A stretch of DNA of 54,308 nucleotides from Pseudomonadota bacterium (GCA_023416335.1 JAEZHY010000232.1:1-54308); one strand, 5' to 3'. Numbered from the stretch's first letter, positions 7,908-16,679 are shown. A program made the numbers and translations. The notes: generated by a model not told the origin, from the sequence alone.

Positions 7908-9524
7908 TTATCTTGTCTTCGATATGGGAGATCGCGCATCGGCGTGGTCGTCTTTCGCCAGAATCTCGCTTTTGATTCCCATCGGCGTCTTCTCGTCGAA
8001 AATCCTGGGATCCATTGTCTTGAGATCCCGGGCTATCAGCGGTGTGAATTCCATCTGCGAGAGGACATCCTTTTCGAGGTCGAGTCCTGGAGCTATTTCA
8101 ACCAGAGTCACGCCTTCGGGCCTGAGTTCAAAGACCGCGCGCTCGGTGACGTAAAGATATTTGTTGCCGCTCGTTCGCCCGTATTCGCCGGAAAAGGTGA
8201 TGTGTTCGACCTTCTTTACGAGCTTTTTGATCTTGCCCTCATTTACGATCTTCAGCCCGTTGTCTTTAATTTCGAGCTTGAGTCCGCTGGCCGTGAGGGT
8301 CCCACAGAATACGACCCTCCCGGTCCCCTGCGTAATGTTTATGAATCCGCCTGCTCCGGCTATTCGGGGGCCGAACTTGCTGACGTTCACATTGCCGAAC
8401 TGGTCCATTTCGGCCATCCCTAGAACCGCCAGGTCCAGGCCGCCGCCGTCGTAGAAATCGAACATGTTCGGGTGGTCTATAATGGCTTCCGGATTTACCG
8501 CGGTCCCGAAATAAAGTCCGCCCAACGGGACGCCTCCTATAACGCCGGGCTCGACCGTCATAGTCATATTGCCGCTTATGCCTTCTTCCGCGGAGATGAC
8601 TCCGACGCCCTCGGGCATGCCGATCCCGAGATTTACGACGGCATTGGGAATAAGTTCCATCGCGCACCGGCGACAGATGATCTTCCTCTCGCTCATCGGA
8701 AGCGGAGCAACGGCCTTGAGAGGAACCCGGGTCTCGCCGCAAAGGCTCGGGTTGTACTGTTCAGCCATGGGGATCTGCCAGTGATTTTCCGGCTTTGCTA
8801 CAACGACGACGTCCACGGCGACTTTGGGTATTTTGACCATCATCGGGTGAAGCGTTCCGGCCTGGACCACGCGTTCCACCTGGACAATCACCTTTCCTCC
8901 GGAGCCTTTCGCGGCCAGCGCCAGAAGAAGGAACTCAAGTGAAATGCCCTCGCGCTCGATGGAAATATTGCCGAGTTCATCCGCGCTTGTGCCCCTGACT
9001 ATTGCGACATCGACAGGAAAGGATTTGTAGAAGAGGTATTCCTTCCCGTCCAATTCCATAAGGCGAACGACCTCGTCGTGGCTGATGCTGTTGAGTCTGC
9101 CCGCGGTTTCCCGGGGATCGACAAAGGTTTTCAAGCCGACGTGCGTGATTACGCCGGGTTTCCGGCCCGCTATGGCACGGTAGAGGTGGGCCATAACGCC
9201 CTGGGGTATGTTGTACGCTTCGATCTTTTCTTCCACTGCCATACGGATAATGTCCGGCTGAAGACCCCAATGGCCGGAGTAAACTTTGCGTATGAGGCCG
9301 GGCTTTCCCCAGCGGTTCAGTCCCCAGTTGGATTTTCCGTCATTTTGACTGGCAAGGTGTGTAAGTGTGAGGTCCCCAGGTTCGCCGGTTTCAAGAAAAC
9401 GTTTTTCGATAGCTTTCGATATTTCTTCCGGATGCCCCATCCCGACAAATCCAGAGATGGCGATTGTGTCCCCCGTCTTGATCAATCCGACCGCCTCGTC
9501 GGCAGTCATGAATACAGCAGCCAT
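7908..9524 (-). CDS. CoA-transferase (YdiF/propionate CoA-transferase family)
   Basis: This 538-residue class I CoA-transferase has alpha- and beta-type domains fused in one chain. The first half carries SGFVGMGHPEEI, and the second carries NLGIGMPEGV and the catalytic glutamate segment TVEPGVIGGVP (Glu325 from this start). It moves CoA from a donor such as acetyl-CoA onto the imported acid. The start at 9524 (MAAVFM) is chosen because AGGAGG lies 7 bases upstream and a sigma-54 promoter about 80 bases upstream; the longer frame to 9593 would begin at or before the predicted transcript start. It is the first gene of the operon. Confidence 0.93.
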   Translation of the reverse strand: MAAVFMTADEAVGLIKTGDTIAISGFVGMGHPEEISKAIEKRFLETGEPGDLTLTHLASQNDGKSNWGLNRWGKPGLIRKVYSGHWGLQPDIIRMAVEEKIEAYNIPQGVMAHLYRAIAGRKPGVITHVGLKTFVDPRETAGRLNSISHDEVVRLMELDGKEYLFYKSFPVDVAIVRGTSADELGNISIEREGISLEFLLLALAAKGSGGKVIVQVERVVQAGTLHPMMVKIPKVAVDVVVVAKPENHWQIPMAEQYNPSLCGETRVPLKAVAPLPMSERKIICRRCAMELIPNAVVNLGIGMPEGVGVISAEEGISGNMTMTVEPGVIGGVPLGGLYFGTAVNPEAIIDHPNMFDFYDGGGLDLAVLGMAEMDQFGNVNVSKFGPRIAGAGGFINITQGTGRVVFCGTLTASGLKLEIKDNGLKIVNEGKIKKLVKKVEHITFSGEYGRTSGNKYLYVTERAVFELRPEGVTLVEIAPGLDLEKDVLSQMEFTPLIARDLKTMDPRIFDEKTPMGIKSEILAKDDHADARSPISKTR

Positions 9525-9602
9525 ATACTCCACCTCCTGTGCAGGTGAGCGGTTACTGTTGATTTTGCTTATAGCCTTGGGGGGCTTCGGCAAGGATTTG
9601 TG

Positions 9603-9619
9603 GGCAATCTTTGTGCCAA
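9603..9619 (-). promoter_or_regulatory. Sigma-54 (-24/-12) promoter of the catabolic operon
   Basis: The minus strand reads TTGGCACAAAGATTGCC from 9619 to 9603. This matches the RpoN consensus TGGCAC-N5-TTGC with the invariant GG and GC dinucleotides separated by 10 bases. Transcription would begin near 9591, leaving a 5' leader of about 67 bases before the CoA-transferase ATG at 9524. The adjacent upstream gene encodes a sigma-54 activator, which strongly supports the call. Confidence 0.85.
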
Positions 9620-9790
9620 CAGCTCTTGATCACAGGGGAAACGGCGCTGACAGAGAAGAGGAGCAGGTGAGCACGAGACGGGGTCGAGATGAAGGGAGCG
9701 GAAAACCGATGCGAACGAACATCACATAGAATTTGAATCGGCAGCGAAAGAGTACTCAAGTATAGTAGAAATCGGGGGCTTTGTCCAGTT

Positions 9791-9806
9791 GATGCACAGA
9801 AGCATC
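9791..9806. promoter_or_regulatory. Activator (UAS) palindrome, proximal copy
   Basis: GATGCACAGAAGCATC is a 16-bp inverted repeat with GATGC/GCATC arms. It is centred about 190 bases upstream of the -24/-12 promoter and 19 bases from a near-identical palindrome. That is the usual distance and arrangement for an enhancer bound by a sigma-54 activator dimer. Confidence 0.65.
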
Positions 9807-9809
9807 TAT

Positions 9810-9825
9810 GATGCATTTCTGCATC
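9810..9825. promoter_or_regulatory. Activator (UAS) palindrome, distal copy
   Basis: GATGCATTTCTGCATC is a 16-bp inverted repeat with GATGCA/TGCATC arms. Its centre lies 19 bases from the neighbouring copy, almost two helical turns, so two activator dimers could bind the same DNA face. It ends 39 bases before the stop of the activator gene. Confidence 0.65.
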
Positions 9826-9863
9826 GAACCGCCCCCGGTAGTTGAACCGTATGTGGCGACTCA

Positions 9864-11354
9864 CTAAAGCCGGAACTTGATGTCCTCGTAAGGCGTTGCG
9901 GGTTCGTCAAGGTCATGGCAGAGCGAAGAAAGGCCGTACTTCTTGATCTTACGGACTACGGTCGACTGGTTTATCTTGAGGGCCCGTGCAACTTTTCGCG
10001 TGCTGCCATGTTTCTTGAGGGCCTGCTCGAGGAGTTGCCTCTCTGCACGTTCGATGGCCCTTTTAAAAGGGACGTTTTCGAATACCACGACATTATCCGT
10101 GTTCTGATATACCTGGTTGCGTATATAGGCGGGGAGGTGAGTCGAACCGATGTGCTCCTCCTCGGTCATGACAAGCATGCGCTCGATCACGTTTTCCAGC
10201 TCCCGGATGTTTCCGGGCCAGGGATAGAGGGTAAAGTTGTCTATCACTTCGGGGGAGATTTTCTTGGTGAATCGATACTTCTTGTTAATCTTTTCGACGA
10301 AGTGCAAAACGAGCAGTGGGATGTCTTCTTTTCGCTCCCGCAGAGGCGGAATCTCTATGAAAACGACATTGAGGCGGTAATAGAGATCTTCGCGGAAGGT
10401 CCCGGATTTGACCATTTCCTTCAGGTTCTTGTTTGTTGCAGCAATGATGCGGGCGTCGACGGATATGGGCTTGAGTCCGCCGATCCGGACAATTTCGTGG
10501 TCCTGGAGCGCCCTCAGGAGCTTTGCCTGAAGGTTGAAGGAGATGTCGCCGATTTCGTCGAGGAAAAGAGTTCCTTTCTTTGCCATCTCGAACATGCCGG
10601 GCTTGCCCTGTTTACGGGCCCCGGTGAAGGCGCCGGCTTCGTATCCGAAAAGTTCCGACTCGAGAAGCGCTTCAGGGATAGCACCGCAATTGATTTTGAT
10701 GAGCGGTCCGTCACATCTGTGGCTTATGCGGTGAATGGCATTGGCGACGACTTCCTTCCCGGCGCCCGATTCGCCGGTAATGAGCACAGTGGAATCGACC
10801 TTTGCCACCTGCGCGGCCATTTCGAGTACGCGCTTTGTGTCGGGGCTTCGGGCTATTATGTCGTAATTCTTTGAGATCTGCTGAAAACGCATCTGTTCCA
10901 ACTCGGCCGCATAGATCTGGTTGAGTTGCTGCGTCTTCTCGAGGAGTTCCTTCAGATAGAGGATTTCCGTTATGTCCCTGATGTTTGCCACGACTCGTTT
11001 GATATCGCCGTCTTCGCCCCAGATGGGAATTGCTGTGGCGAGAATCTTCTGACCGATTTTCTCTCCTTTGGTCATTTCGAGCATGATGCTTGTTTTTTTG
11101 CGAGCCCCGATCGCGGCCATCACAGAAGATTGCGTGTAATATTTGGTGTTGACGAGGTCCTGCGCATTCTTACCGAGAACAAATTCGCGATGGATACCGC
11201 AAATGCGCTCCCAGGCGCTGTTCACCATCAGGATATTTCCCTTACCGTCCGTTATGAACAGGCCGTCATGAGAAGATTCGAGGATGTCCTCAAGTTCGCA
11301 GGTATCGGGCTGGCAGTGCCCATTTTTGCGGTTGTAGGAGCAGAGGCGTTTCAT
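9864..11354 (-). CDS. Sigma-54-dependent transcriptional activator (PAS-AAA-HTH)
   Basis: This 496-residue regulator has three parts. An N-terminal PAS domain (about residues 20-135, GLFITDGKGNILMVN) follows a short cysteine-bearing segment. The central AAA+ domain has Walker A GESGAGKE (about 193-200), the sigma-54 contact loop GAFTGA, Walker B GTLFLDEIGD and R-finger region FREDLYYRLNV. The C-terminal HTH is TyrR-like (STRKVARALKINQSTVVRKIKKYG). A PAS rather than receiver domain suggests it senses a ligand or redox state. It most likely activates the operon just downstream through the two palindromes at 9791-9825, to which its HTH would bind. Overall length is normal for the family. Confidence 0.93.
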   Translation of the reverse strand: MKRLCSYNRKNGHCQPDTCELEDILESSHDGLFITDGKGNILMVNSAWERICGIHREFVLGKNAQDLVNTKYYTQSSVMAAIGARKKTSIMLEMTKGEKIGQKILATAIPIWGEDGDIKRVVANIRDITEILYLKELLEKTQQLNQIYAAELEQMRFQQISKNYDIIARSPDTKRVLEMAAQVAKVDSTVLITGESGAGKEVVANAIHRISHRCDGPLIKINCGAIPEALLESELFGYEAGAFTGARKQGKPGMFEMAKKGTLFLDEIGDISFNLQAKLLRALQDHEIVRIGGLKPISVDARIIAATNKNLKEMVKSGTFREDLYYRLNVVFIEIPPLRERKEDIPLLVLHFVEKINKKYRFTKKISPEVIDNFTLYPWPGNIRELENVIERMLVMTEEEHIGSTHLPAYIRNQVYQNTDNVVVFENVPFKRAIERAERQLLEQALKKHGSTRKVARALKINQSTVVRKIKKYGLSSLCHDLDEPATPYEDIKFRL

Positions 11355-11758
11355 GAAGTTCTCCAGGAGTTGGAGAGTTTAACTTATGTCCGCCTTTGAA
11401 CGCCCGGCGGGGATACACGCTGGTCCGAAGGCTCTTTCCCGGCGAGGAGATGCAGGGAGGCGGAGAGGAAATATGCGGGAAAGGTCGAGTCTGGAGTTGC
11501 GGTTGCGTACAGGGACCCGGCGAAACAAACGAGCCGATTCGGCGCAGGAGTGGAGAGGCTTGAGTGAGAAAAAAAGAAGGGCGACCCGAAAGCTGATTCC
11601 ATCTATTCCCTGTTTTGTAGTGATCCGGATTTTAGATGGTGCGAACATGCCAAATGCAGAGTAATTCGATGATATCGTATTTGAATTTCAAGATTCAAGA
11701 GGAATTTGCCGGTAAGATTGTGCGATTGCAGGAAGAATTGCCGTGGAAAATCGTTTTG
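11355..11758. other. Intergenic stretch without a supported gene
   Basis: About 400 bases lie between the start of the sigma-54 activator gene and the hairpin at 11759. Short open frames exist on both strands, but none has a ribosome site, hydrophobic pattern or recognisable motif. It probably holds the activator's own promoter; I see no strong -35/-10 pair. Confidence 0.5.
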
Positions 11759-11802
11759 CGGGCAGACTGCCGTCGCATTACAGCGGTAGTCTGCCCGTTT
11801 TT
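11759..11802. terminator. Strong hairpin with T-run
   Basis: CGGGCAGACT at 11759-11768 pairs perfectly with AGTCTGCCCG at 11788-11797, with partial pairing further in, and TTTTT follows on the plus strand. It lies directly after the stop of the small membrane protein gene (11806, minus strand), so it probably ends that transcript although the T-run is better placed for plus-strand termination. Confidence 0.6.
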
Positions 11803-11805
11803 AAA

Positions 11806-11979
11806 TTATGCCGAGGAAGATTTTTTCTCGGATCGAATATCCGTGGTGTTCAGGTCCTTTTCCGCTTCGGCGGCTTTTGATTTGCGCTTCTTCTTGTATT
11901 TTTCCATCATGATCAGGATCACAATCGGCAGGGTGACTATCAATAATCCAGCAATTTCAGATGCACTGGCTTCTATCAT
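11806..11979 (-). CDS. Small membrane protein, 57 residues
   Basis: A short ORF begins ATG at 11979 with GGGGAG 7 bases upstream and ends TAA at 11806-11808, just before a hairpin. The product has a short acidic N terminus (MIEASASEIA). One transmembrane segment spans about residues 10-26 (LLIVTLPIVILIMM), then comes a strongly basic run EKYKKKRKSKAAEAEKD and a polar tail. The basic patch after the helix predicts N-out/C-in topology by the positive-inside rule. I do not recognise the family. Small accessory subunits of transporters look like this, but the only nearby transporter (12631) is read in the opposite direction. Confidence 0.6.
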   Translation of the reverse strand: MIEASASEIAGLLIVTLPIVILIMMEKYKKKRKSKAAEAEKDLNTTDIRSEKKSSSA

Positions 11980-12630
11980 TATTATACTCCCCGGACGCAG
12001 TCGAGGTCACATTTCCCCGACTCGTCAGTCGACTTTGGAAGATTGCTTTGCCGGAAAGCATACGCGATCACCTGCGTAAGATGATTGCTTCCGGCTACGA
12101 TCAAAGAATCAGAGGGAGAACTGGGGAGGAGCGCGCACCTGGATGGCTGAATTCACGAATAGTGAGGCAGGCAACCGGCGTTGTCCGGGCTTGACGATTC
12201 GTGAAAAGTTATGCGTTACTGGCGAATCAAAAGCAGATATGGTTGCCGGATGGACGATTTGGGGCAAGGGCCCTGCGGTGCGGCTGCAATGAGCGAGAGC
12301 ACCGGATCCAATCGACTGGGCCTGGAACATCAAGTCCGGGAATCCGTGCAATGCCTGCAGACGGTTGGAATCAAAGGTTCCGGCTGGATGAGCGAGGGGG
12401 GCCAGGGAGATTAAGGACAACAGCAGGAAGACTGCTGTTTTGCTGGAGATTGTCCACGCTTTCCCGTTATAAAGGTATTTTAAAGCCTTCAATGAGCCGC
12501 CCTGTAAGATTGGTTGCGCACGGAGCATCCTCTCCATGCAAGTTCTTTTATAGTAACATGGCCGGGGAATTGCCTCCAATAGAAGTTAGGCACGGAGCCC
12601 GGGAACCTCAAGCAAAAGATAGAGTAACTC
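11980..12630. other. Intergenic stretch, no confident gene
   Basis: About 650 bases separate the small membrane protein from the antiporter gene. A minus-strand frame at 12109-12579 contains a signal-peptide-like segment (FLLLSLISLAPLAHPA), but it lacks a convincing start and the rest is low-information, so it may be a decayed secreted-protein gene. The promoters for the two divergent neighbours must lie here; none stands out. Confidence 0.45.
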
Positions 12631-14613
12631 ATGGGAATAGCATCGGATATAGTCATCATCATAGTTGCCGCCCTCATCGGCGGCTTTGTAGCACTAAAAT
12701 TGAAGCAGCCTTTGATTCTCGGCTACATTCTGGCGGGGATCGTGGTGGGGCCGAATACAGGTGGGATTACGGTCTCTGAAGTTCACAATATCGAATTGCT
12801 TGCGGAGATAGGTGTTGCGCTTCTTCTTTTCGCGCTTGGGCTCGAGTTCTCGCTTAGTCAGTTAAAACCGGTCCGCTCAGTGGCTTTGATGGGTACTCCT
12901 CTGCAGATGCTGCTCACGACGGCATTGGGCATCCTGATCGGGAGGCTGACAGGTTGGGGATGGGTGGAGTCGATCTGGCTCGGGGCTCTGATCTCGCTGT
13001 CCAGCACGATGGTGACTCTAAAGACCCTGATGAACCAGGGTTGGATGGGCACGCTTTCCAGCAGGGTAATGATCGGGATGCTCATTGTTCAGGACCTGGC
13101 GGTGGTTCCTTTCATGATTATTCTGCCAAAACTGAGCGATCCGGCAGCGGGACTGCCTCTGCTGGGGATGGCGGCCGTGAAGGCTGCCGTATTTCTGGCC
13201 GTCATAATCGTGGTGGGCACGCGATTGCTTCCCCGGCTAATGGCATACATTTCGAAATGGAATTCGCGAGAGTCCTTTCTTCTGTGCGTCATGGCAATAG
13301 GACTGGGAGTCGGCTACGCAACGTACCTGTCGGGGCTTTCTTTTGCATTTGGAGCGTTTGTGGCGGGTATGGTCCTGAGCGAGTCCGAGTACAGCCATCA
13401 GGCCCTGAGCGAGATCATTCCGCTGCGGGACATCTTCGGCCTCCTTTTTTTCACATCGGTTGGAATGCTGCTCGATCCTTTATTCATTGCCTCGCACTGG
13501 GCACAGGTACTTCTCCTTGTGGCCATGGTCACTCTTGGAAAAGGAGCCATTTTCGCGCTGATCTCGCGATTGTTCGGATACGGCAACGTGGTTCCGCTTG
13601 CCGTCGGTCTGGGACTTTCGCAAATAGGAGAGTTCTCGTTTGTTCTGGCGGGAATCGGGATTTCAACAGGGTCGATCTCTAAAGAGGTTTATTCCATGGT
13701 GCTGAGTGCCGCCGTTGTGAGCATGGTACTGACCCCATTTTTTTCGAGTCTTTCGGTACCGCTGTACTCACTGAGAAAACGGTTTTCCAGGCATGAACCC
13801 TTGGAGACGATAAACTTGCCGGAGTCGGGATTGAAGGGGCACGTGGTGATTGCCGGCGGAGGCCGGATCGGCAGGAGGGTGGCACGGGTGCTTCAATCGG
13901 TCGATATTCCGTTTGTAATCATCGAACTCGATTCCCATGCCGTTGAAAGAATAAAGAAGGCCGGGTTCGCTATGATCTACGGGGATGCCGTCCGACCTGC
14001 GGTTCTGGAAGCCGCAGCCGTGGAACACGCGCGCGTGCTCGTAGTGACTATTCCCGCCGCGGCTGTTGCGCAATCCGTCATCGATGAAGCGAAATCTGCA
14101 AATGGGAACCTGGAGATAATCGCCCGGTCCGAGGGAATTGAACAAATAGCGGCCTTGTTTGAAAAAGGGGCGACCGAAGTGATCCAACCGGAACTGGAGG
14201 CGAGCCTTGAAATGGCTCAGCAGGTCTTGATCCGCCTCCACATCCCTGCAACGAAAATAATGCGCCACATCGGCAACGTCCGTCGGGAACTCTACTCGTC
14301 GATTAGCGAGGGCGAAGGAGAATTGCTTACCCGGCTGAAGGGCGCCGGTTTTGCGCTGCAGCAGAAATGGTTCACCATCGAACTCCAAAGTCTGCTGGGC
14401 GACCGCACTATTGGAGAACTGGCCATAAGAACAAGGACGGGTGCTTCCGTGGTAGGCGTGTTGCGTGAATCCGTGTTTCATCCCAATCCCGGACCCGATT
14501 TCCACCTTGTCGTCGGGGACGTTGTTGCTGTTGTGGGAACGCAGGAACAGTATGAGAGATTTGAAAGTTGGGCAGTCTCGGCGAAAGAGCAAAGCAGCAA
14601 AAGGGGGAGTTGA
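12631..14613 (+). CDS. CPA2-family (Kef/Ybal-type) monovalent cation:proton antiporter with TrkA domains
   Basis: This 660-residue inner-membrane protein has residues 1-390 as about 12 membrane segments of the Na+/H+ exchanger fold, with [18 protein letters not shown] and LSLSQIGEF-like signatures. Next comes a TrkA-N Rossmann domain (about 408-525, [14 protein letters not shown]). A TrkA-C ligand domain is at about 565-650. It probably exports K+ or Na+ against protons and is gated by NAD(H) or nucleotide binding. Kef proteins are around 600-620 residues, so the full C-terminal TrkA-C tail makes this one longer. The ribosome site is weak (AGATAGAG). It stands alone on its strand. Confidence 0.92.
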   Translation: MGIASDIVIIIVAALIGGFVALKLKQPLILGYILAGIVVGPNTGGITVSEVHNIELLAEIGVALLLFALGLEFSLSQLKPVRSVALMGTPLQMLLTTALGILIGRLTGWGWVESIWLGALISLSSTMVTLKTLMNQGWMGTLSSRVMIGMLIVQDLAVVPFMIILPKLSDPAAGLPLLGMAAVKAAVFLAVIIVVGTRLLPRLMAYISKWNSRESFLLCVMAIGLGVGYATYLSGLSFAFGAFVAGMVLSESEYSHQALSEIIPLRDIFGLLFFTSVGMLLDPLFIASHWAQVLLLVAMVTLGKGAIFALISRLFGYGNVVPLAVGLGLSQIGEFSFVLAGIGISTGSISKEVYSMVLSAAVVSMVLTPFFSSLSVPLYSLRKRFSRHEPLETINLPESGLKGHVVIAGGGRIGRRVARVLQSVDIPFVIIELDSHAVERIKKAGFAMIYGDAVRPAVLEAAAVEHARVLVVTIPAAAVAQSVIDEAKSANGNLEIIARSEGIEQIAALFEKGATEVIQPELEASLEMAQQVLIRLHIPATKIMRHIGNVRRELYSSISEGEGELLTRLKGAGFALQQKWFTIELQSLLGDRTIGELAIRTRTGASVVGVLRESVFHPNPGPDFHLVVGDVVAVVGTQEQYERFESWAVSAKEQSSKRGS

Positions 14614-15011
14614 TTTATGTCGTTTCCTCCTGAAGAAACAATATGCCTCGTTAATCCGTTTAGTTTCCTGCCTGGCCACTTTTTAACCTGAGGTTGAAAT
14701 GCCGACTTATCAGGATGTCCCGTGCGGTCTTCCCGCTTCTGATTAGTGCCTTGCTGGAGCCGGAGCGGCGTCAGACCCCTGGTTCGGTGGGCTGGAAAAA
14801 GGACGGAGGCAGAGTAAATTCCGCGGCAAAAAATTTACCTCAAGTATCAACGCTCGTTCGCCGTATTTAATAGTAAGCTTGTTCCACGACCCCAGGTACC
14901 ACATGCAGCGCATCGTATCTGGGGTCTGCTATTTTCAGGCCGAAACACAAGCAGGCTGCCCATAAACCCTTGTCGTGCCCCTGTCTGCTCCCCAAGGCTT
15001 GCCGGAGGACA
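14614..15011. other. Flank of the integrated element, no intact gene
   Basis: About 400 bases follow the antiporter stop with no supported ORF. An imperfect inverted repeat (ACCCCAG ... CTGGGGT, about 14888-14929) is visible. The stretch leads directly into the decayed integrase at 15012 and is probably debris of an older insertion. Confidence 0.4.
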
Positions 15012-15278
15012 TTTGCTCGGCACTATTGGAGGGAAGCCTGGAAAAACGTGGGAATCAAAGGAATGGATCTCTAAGGATAGACTCGCCATTTTACACAGAA
15101 ATACCTGCGGGAGATCGGCGAAACAAAAGAGGATGTGAAGGCTCTATCCGGCCACGAAACCAGCACGGCGGTTGAGCACTACATCGAACAGAGTTTTTCA
15201 ATCCAGAGAAAAGGTTTTGCGAAAACGAGATCGTCCGCAGTAATTTCGCAGTTGAAAAATAGGAGAGCCGATTCCTGA
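15012..15278 (+). pseudogene. Decayed tyrosine recombinase, C-terminal part
   Basis: In one plus frame the sequence reads FARHYWREAWKNVGIKGMDL, two in-frame stops around a glycine, then TRHFTQKYLREIGETKEDV, KALSGHETSTAVEHYIEQ and a tail ending at TGA 15276-15278. It matches the C terminus of the intact integrase at 15357-16586 (DYWKKACKNVGVEGVDLYGG TRHS..., TGHDTTAAFLRYF), with box-II Arg-His, the GHE/D histidine and the Tyr all kept. The stops at about 15072 and 15078 replace the YG-G codons. It lies outside the element's end repeat, so it is a relic of an earlier insertion at the same tRNA-Val site. Confidence 0.8.
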
Positions 15279-15289
15279 GAATCGGCTCT
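15264..15289. terminator. Perfect 11-bp hairpin at the end of the integrase relic
   Basis: AGAGCCGATTC (15264-15274), loop CTGA, GAATCGGCTCT (15279-15289). The stop codon of the relic lies in the loop. There is no T-run, so it may be a terminator remnant. Confidence 0.45.
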
Positions 15290-15303
15290 GCAGCTACGCT
15301 TCA

Positions 15304-15331
15304 GTATAGGCGGGAGAGGATTTGAACCTCC
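15304..15331 (+). repeat. att repeat, distal copy (attR)
   Basis: This 28-bp sequence is identical to 34395-34422. It duplicates the T-arm and acceptor 3' half of tRNA-Val and diverges right after position 15331, so only the fragment is present here. It marks the far junction of the element. Confidence 0.9.
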
Positions 15332-15356
15332 TCCGACCGACTTATATCTATTGAAA

Positions 15357-16586
15357 TTACTTGGCTTTTTCACTTCGCTCCCTCCCGATTCGGTGTATCA
15401 GCGGTGTATCAGCCTGCCGGGTCACCTCGTACTGCGATCGCATGAATTCCATATCGTCTTCGAAGTATCGAAGGAAGGCCGCGGTGGTATCGTGGCCGGT
15501 CATTTCCTGCACCTGATCCTTTGATTTACCCTTGCGCCTGAGATTGCGCGCGGTGCTGTGACGGGTCCCGCCGTAAAGGTCCACTCCTTCGACTCCCACA
15601 TTCTTGCAGGCCTTTTTCCAGTAATCATAGACAAGGTGCTTGCCGAAAGGCGTGCCGGCGAACTTGCCGCCGCCGCCGCGATCCCGCCGGAAGAAAGCCA
15701 TTTTCGGAAAGCCCTGGGGAAGCGACTTCACCAGTTCGATATCCTCAGGGATGAGCGGAAAGCATTTAATATGCGTGGTTACCCGGTCCGTCTTATGGTC
15801 GGGCATGTAGACCACCCACTGTTCCCGGTCGATATTTTCCTCGAGAATGTGCTGGATCTCACCGCAGCGGGCTTTGATGTAAGTGGCTGCCCACTTGGCG
15901 GCGATGTAGATGCGCGGGTTCTTGTCCCAGCAAAGCCGTTTCATCTCGGCAAGAATCGCGTCCTGGACGTCCTGGGGGACAGTCTTCCGGTATGCCATCT
16001 TTACCGGGAATTCGGAGCGGTCGGGAAACTCCGGCATCTGTTCTTTTCGGAGCACTCGACGCTTGACGAGCCATGTGAAAAAAGCATGGAGATTGGTTTT
16101 GATGTTGTCGCGCGTTTTGCTGGAAATCCCGGAAACCGAGAGCAGGAAGTCCTGAATCTCCCCGTACTGAATTTCCTTGATGTTGGTCGATTTGAAATAG
16201 CCGGCCGCTGTGGTGATATCGCGCTTGATGTGACGAAAGCTCCCGGGTTTAACGGTCTTTTCCTTCAGGTCGATGTACTTTTGCGCGAGGTTGTCAAACC
16301 CGAGAGGATTGGATTTTTTGTAATCGCGCTCGTCATAGGAGCCTTCAGTAACTTTAAAGCGCAGCCCGTTTAAGGTGTGATACGCCTCCTTGTAGCTCTG
16401 GAAGCGCATGAAGATTTTGCGGCCGAATCTCAGGATGAACTTGGATGCCTTGGCCTGCTTTTTGTGGATCGGGCACCAGACCGCGCCGCCGCGATCCGGG
16501 TCGAGCTTGTTGTCTTCCATCTTCCCATCTTTGCCTTCGGCCTGGCAGATGGGGCACCTTTCCTCGGTGTAAATGCCTCCGGCCAT
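15357..16586 (-). CDS. Tyrosine recombinase, element integrase
   Basis: This 409-residue integrase catalyses excision and insertion at tRNA-Val. The N terminus has a zinc-ribbon-like pair, CPIC (11-14) and CPIH (38-41), unusual for integrases and perhaps an arm-DNA binder. It is followed by a SAM-like core-binding domain (about 95-185). The catalytic domain shows Arg240 (KARCGE), Lys265 in DHKT, Arg342-His343 in GGTRHS, His365 in TGHD and Tyr374. The start at 16586 (MAGGIY) is preferred because GGGAGG lies 7 bases upstream; the longer frame adds residues without a ribosome site. It is the last gene of the leftward replication module, 93 bases after the primase stop, and sits beside attR. Confidence 0.93.
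   Translation of the reverse strand: MAGGIYTEERCPICQAEGKDGKMEDNKLDPDRGGAVWCPIHKKQAKASKFILRFGRKIFMRFQSYKEAYHTLNGLRFKVTEGSYDERDYKKSNPLGFDNLAQKYIDLKEKTVKPGSFRHIKRDITTAAGYFKSTNIKEIQYGEIQDFLLSVSGISSKTRDNIKTNLHAFFTWLVKRRVLRKEQMPEFPDRSEFPVKMAYRKTVPQDVQDAILAEMKRLCWDKNPRIYIAAKWAATYIKARCGEIQHILEENIDREQWVVYMPDHKTDRVTTHIKCFPLIPEDIELVKSLPQGFPKMAFFRRDRGGGGKFAGTPFGKHLVYDYWKKACKNVGVEGVDLYGGTRHSTARNLRRKGKSKDQVQEMTGHDTTAAFLRYFEDDMEFMRSQYEVTRQADTPLIHRIGRERSEKAK
15389..15412 (+). repeat. Putative integrase arm-binding site, left inner end
   Basis: Two tandem 11-base units ending in GTGTATCAG lie 57 bases inside the left att core, within the last codons of the integrase gene. A 24-base copy with a single mismatch, in the same orientation, lies 42 bases inside the other att core (34329-34352). 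Paired direct repeats flanking the core in the joined circle are what arm-type sites look like. Confidence 0.65.
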
Positions 16587-16679
16587 ACACATGCCTCCCT
16601 TCTGTTGTCGCGACAGAGGCATGTTAAGGCACGTGTATGTTGGGAGGCAAGAATTCATTACACAAAGTCTCTCAAGTTA

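Noticed and set aside
9553..9864. Short minus-strand coding frame between activator and CoA-transferase
   Set aside because: It covers the sigma-54 promoter and both palindromes; regulatory DNA explains the stretch and no start signal is present.
12109..12579. Minus-strand frame of 156 residues with a signal-peptide-like segment
   Set aside because: The hydrophobic segment is internal, no ribosome site precedes any usable start, and the rest has no protein-like pattern. Kept only as a remark in the gap entry.
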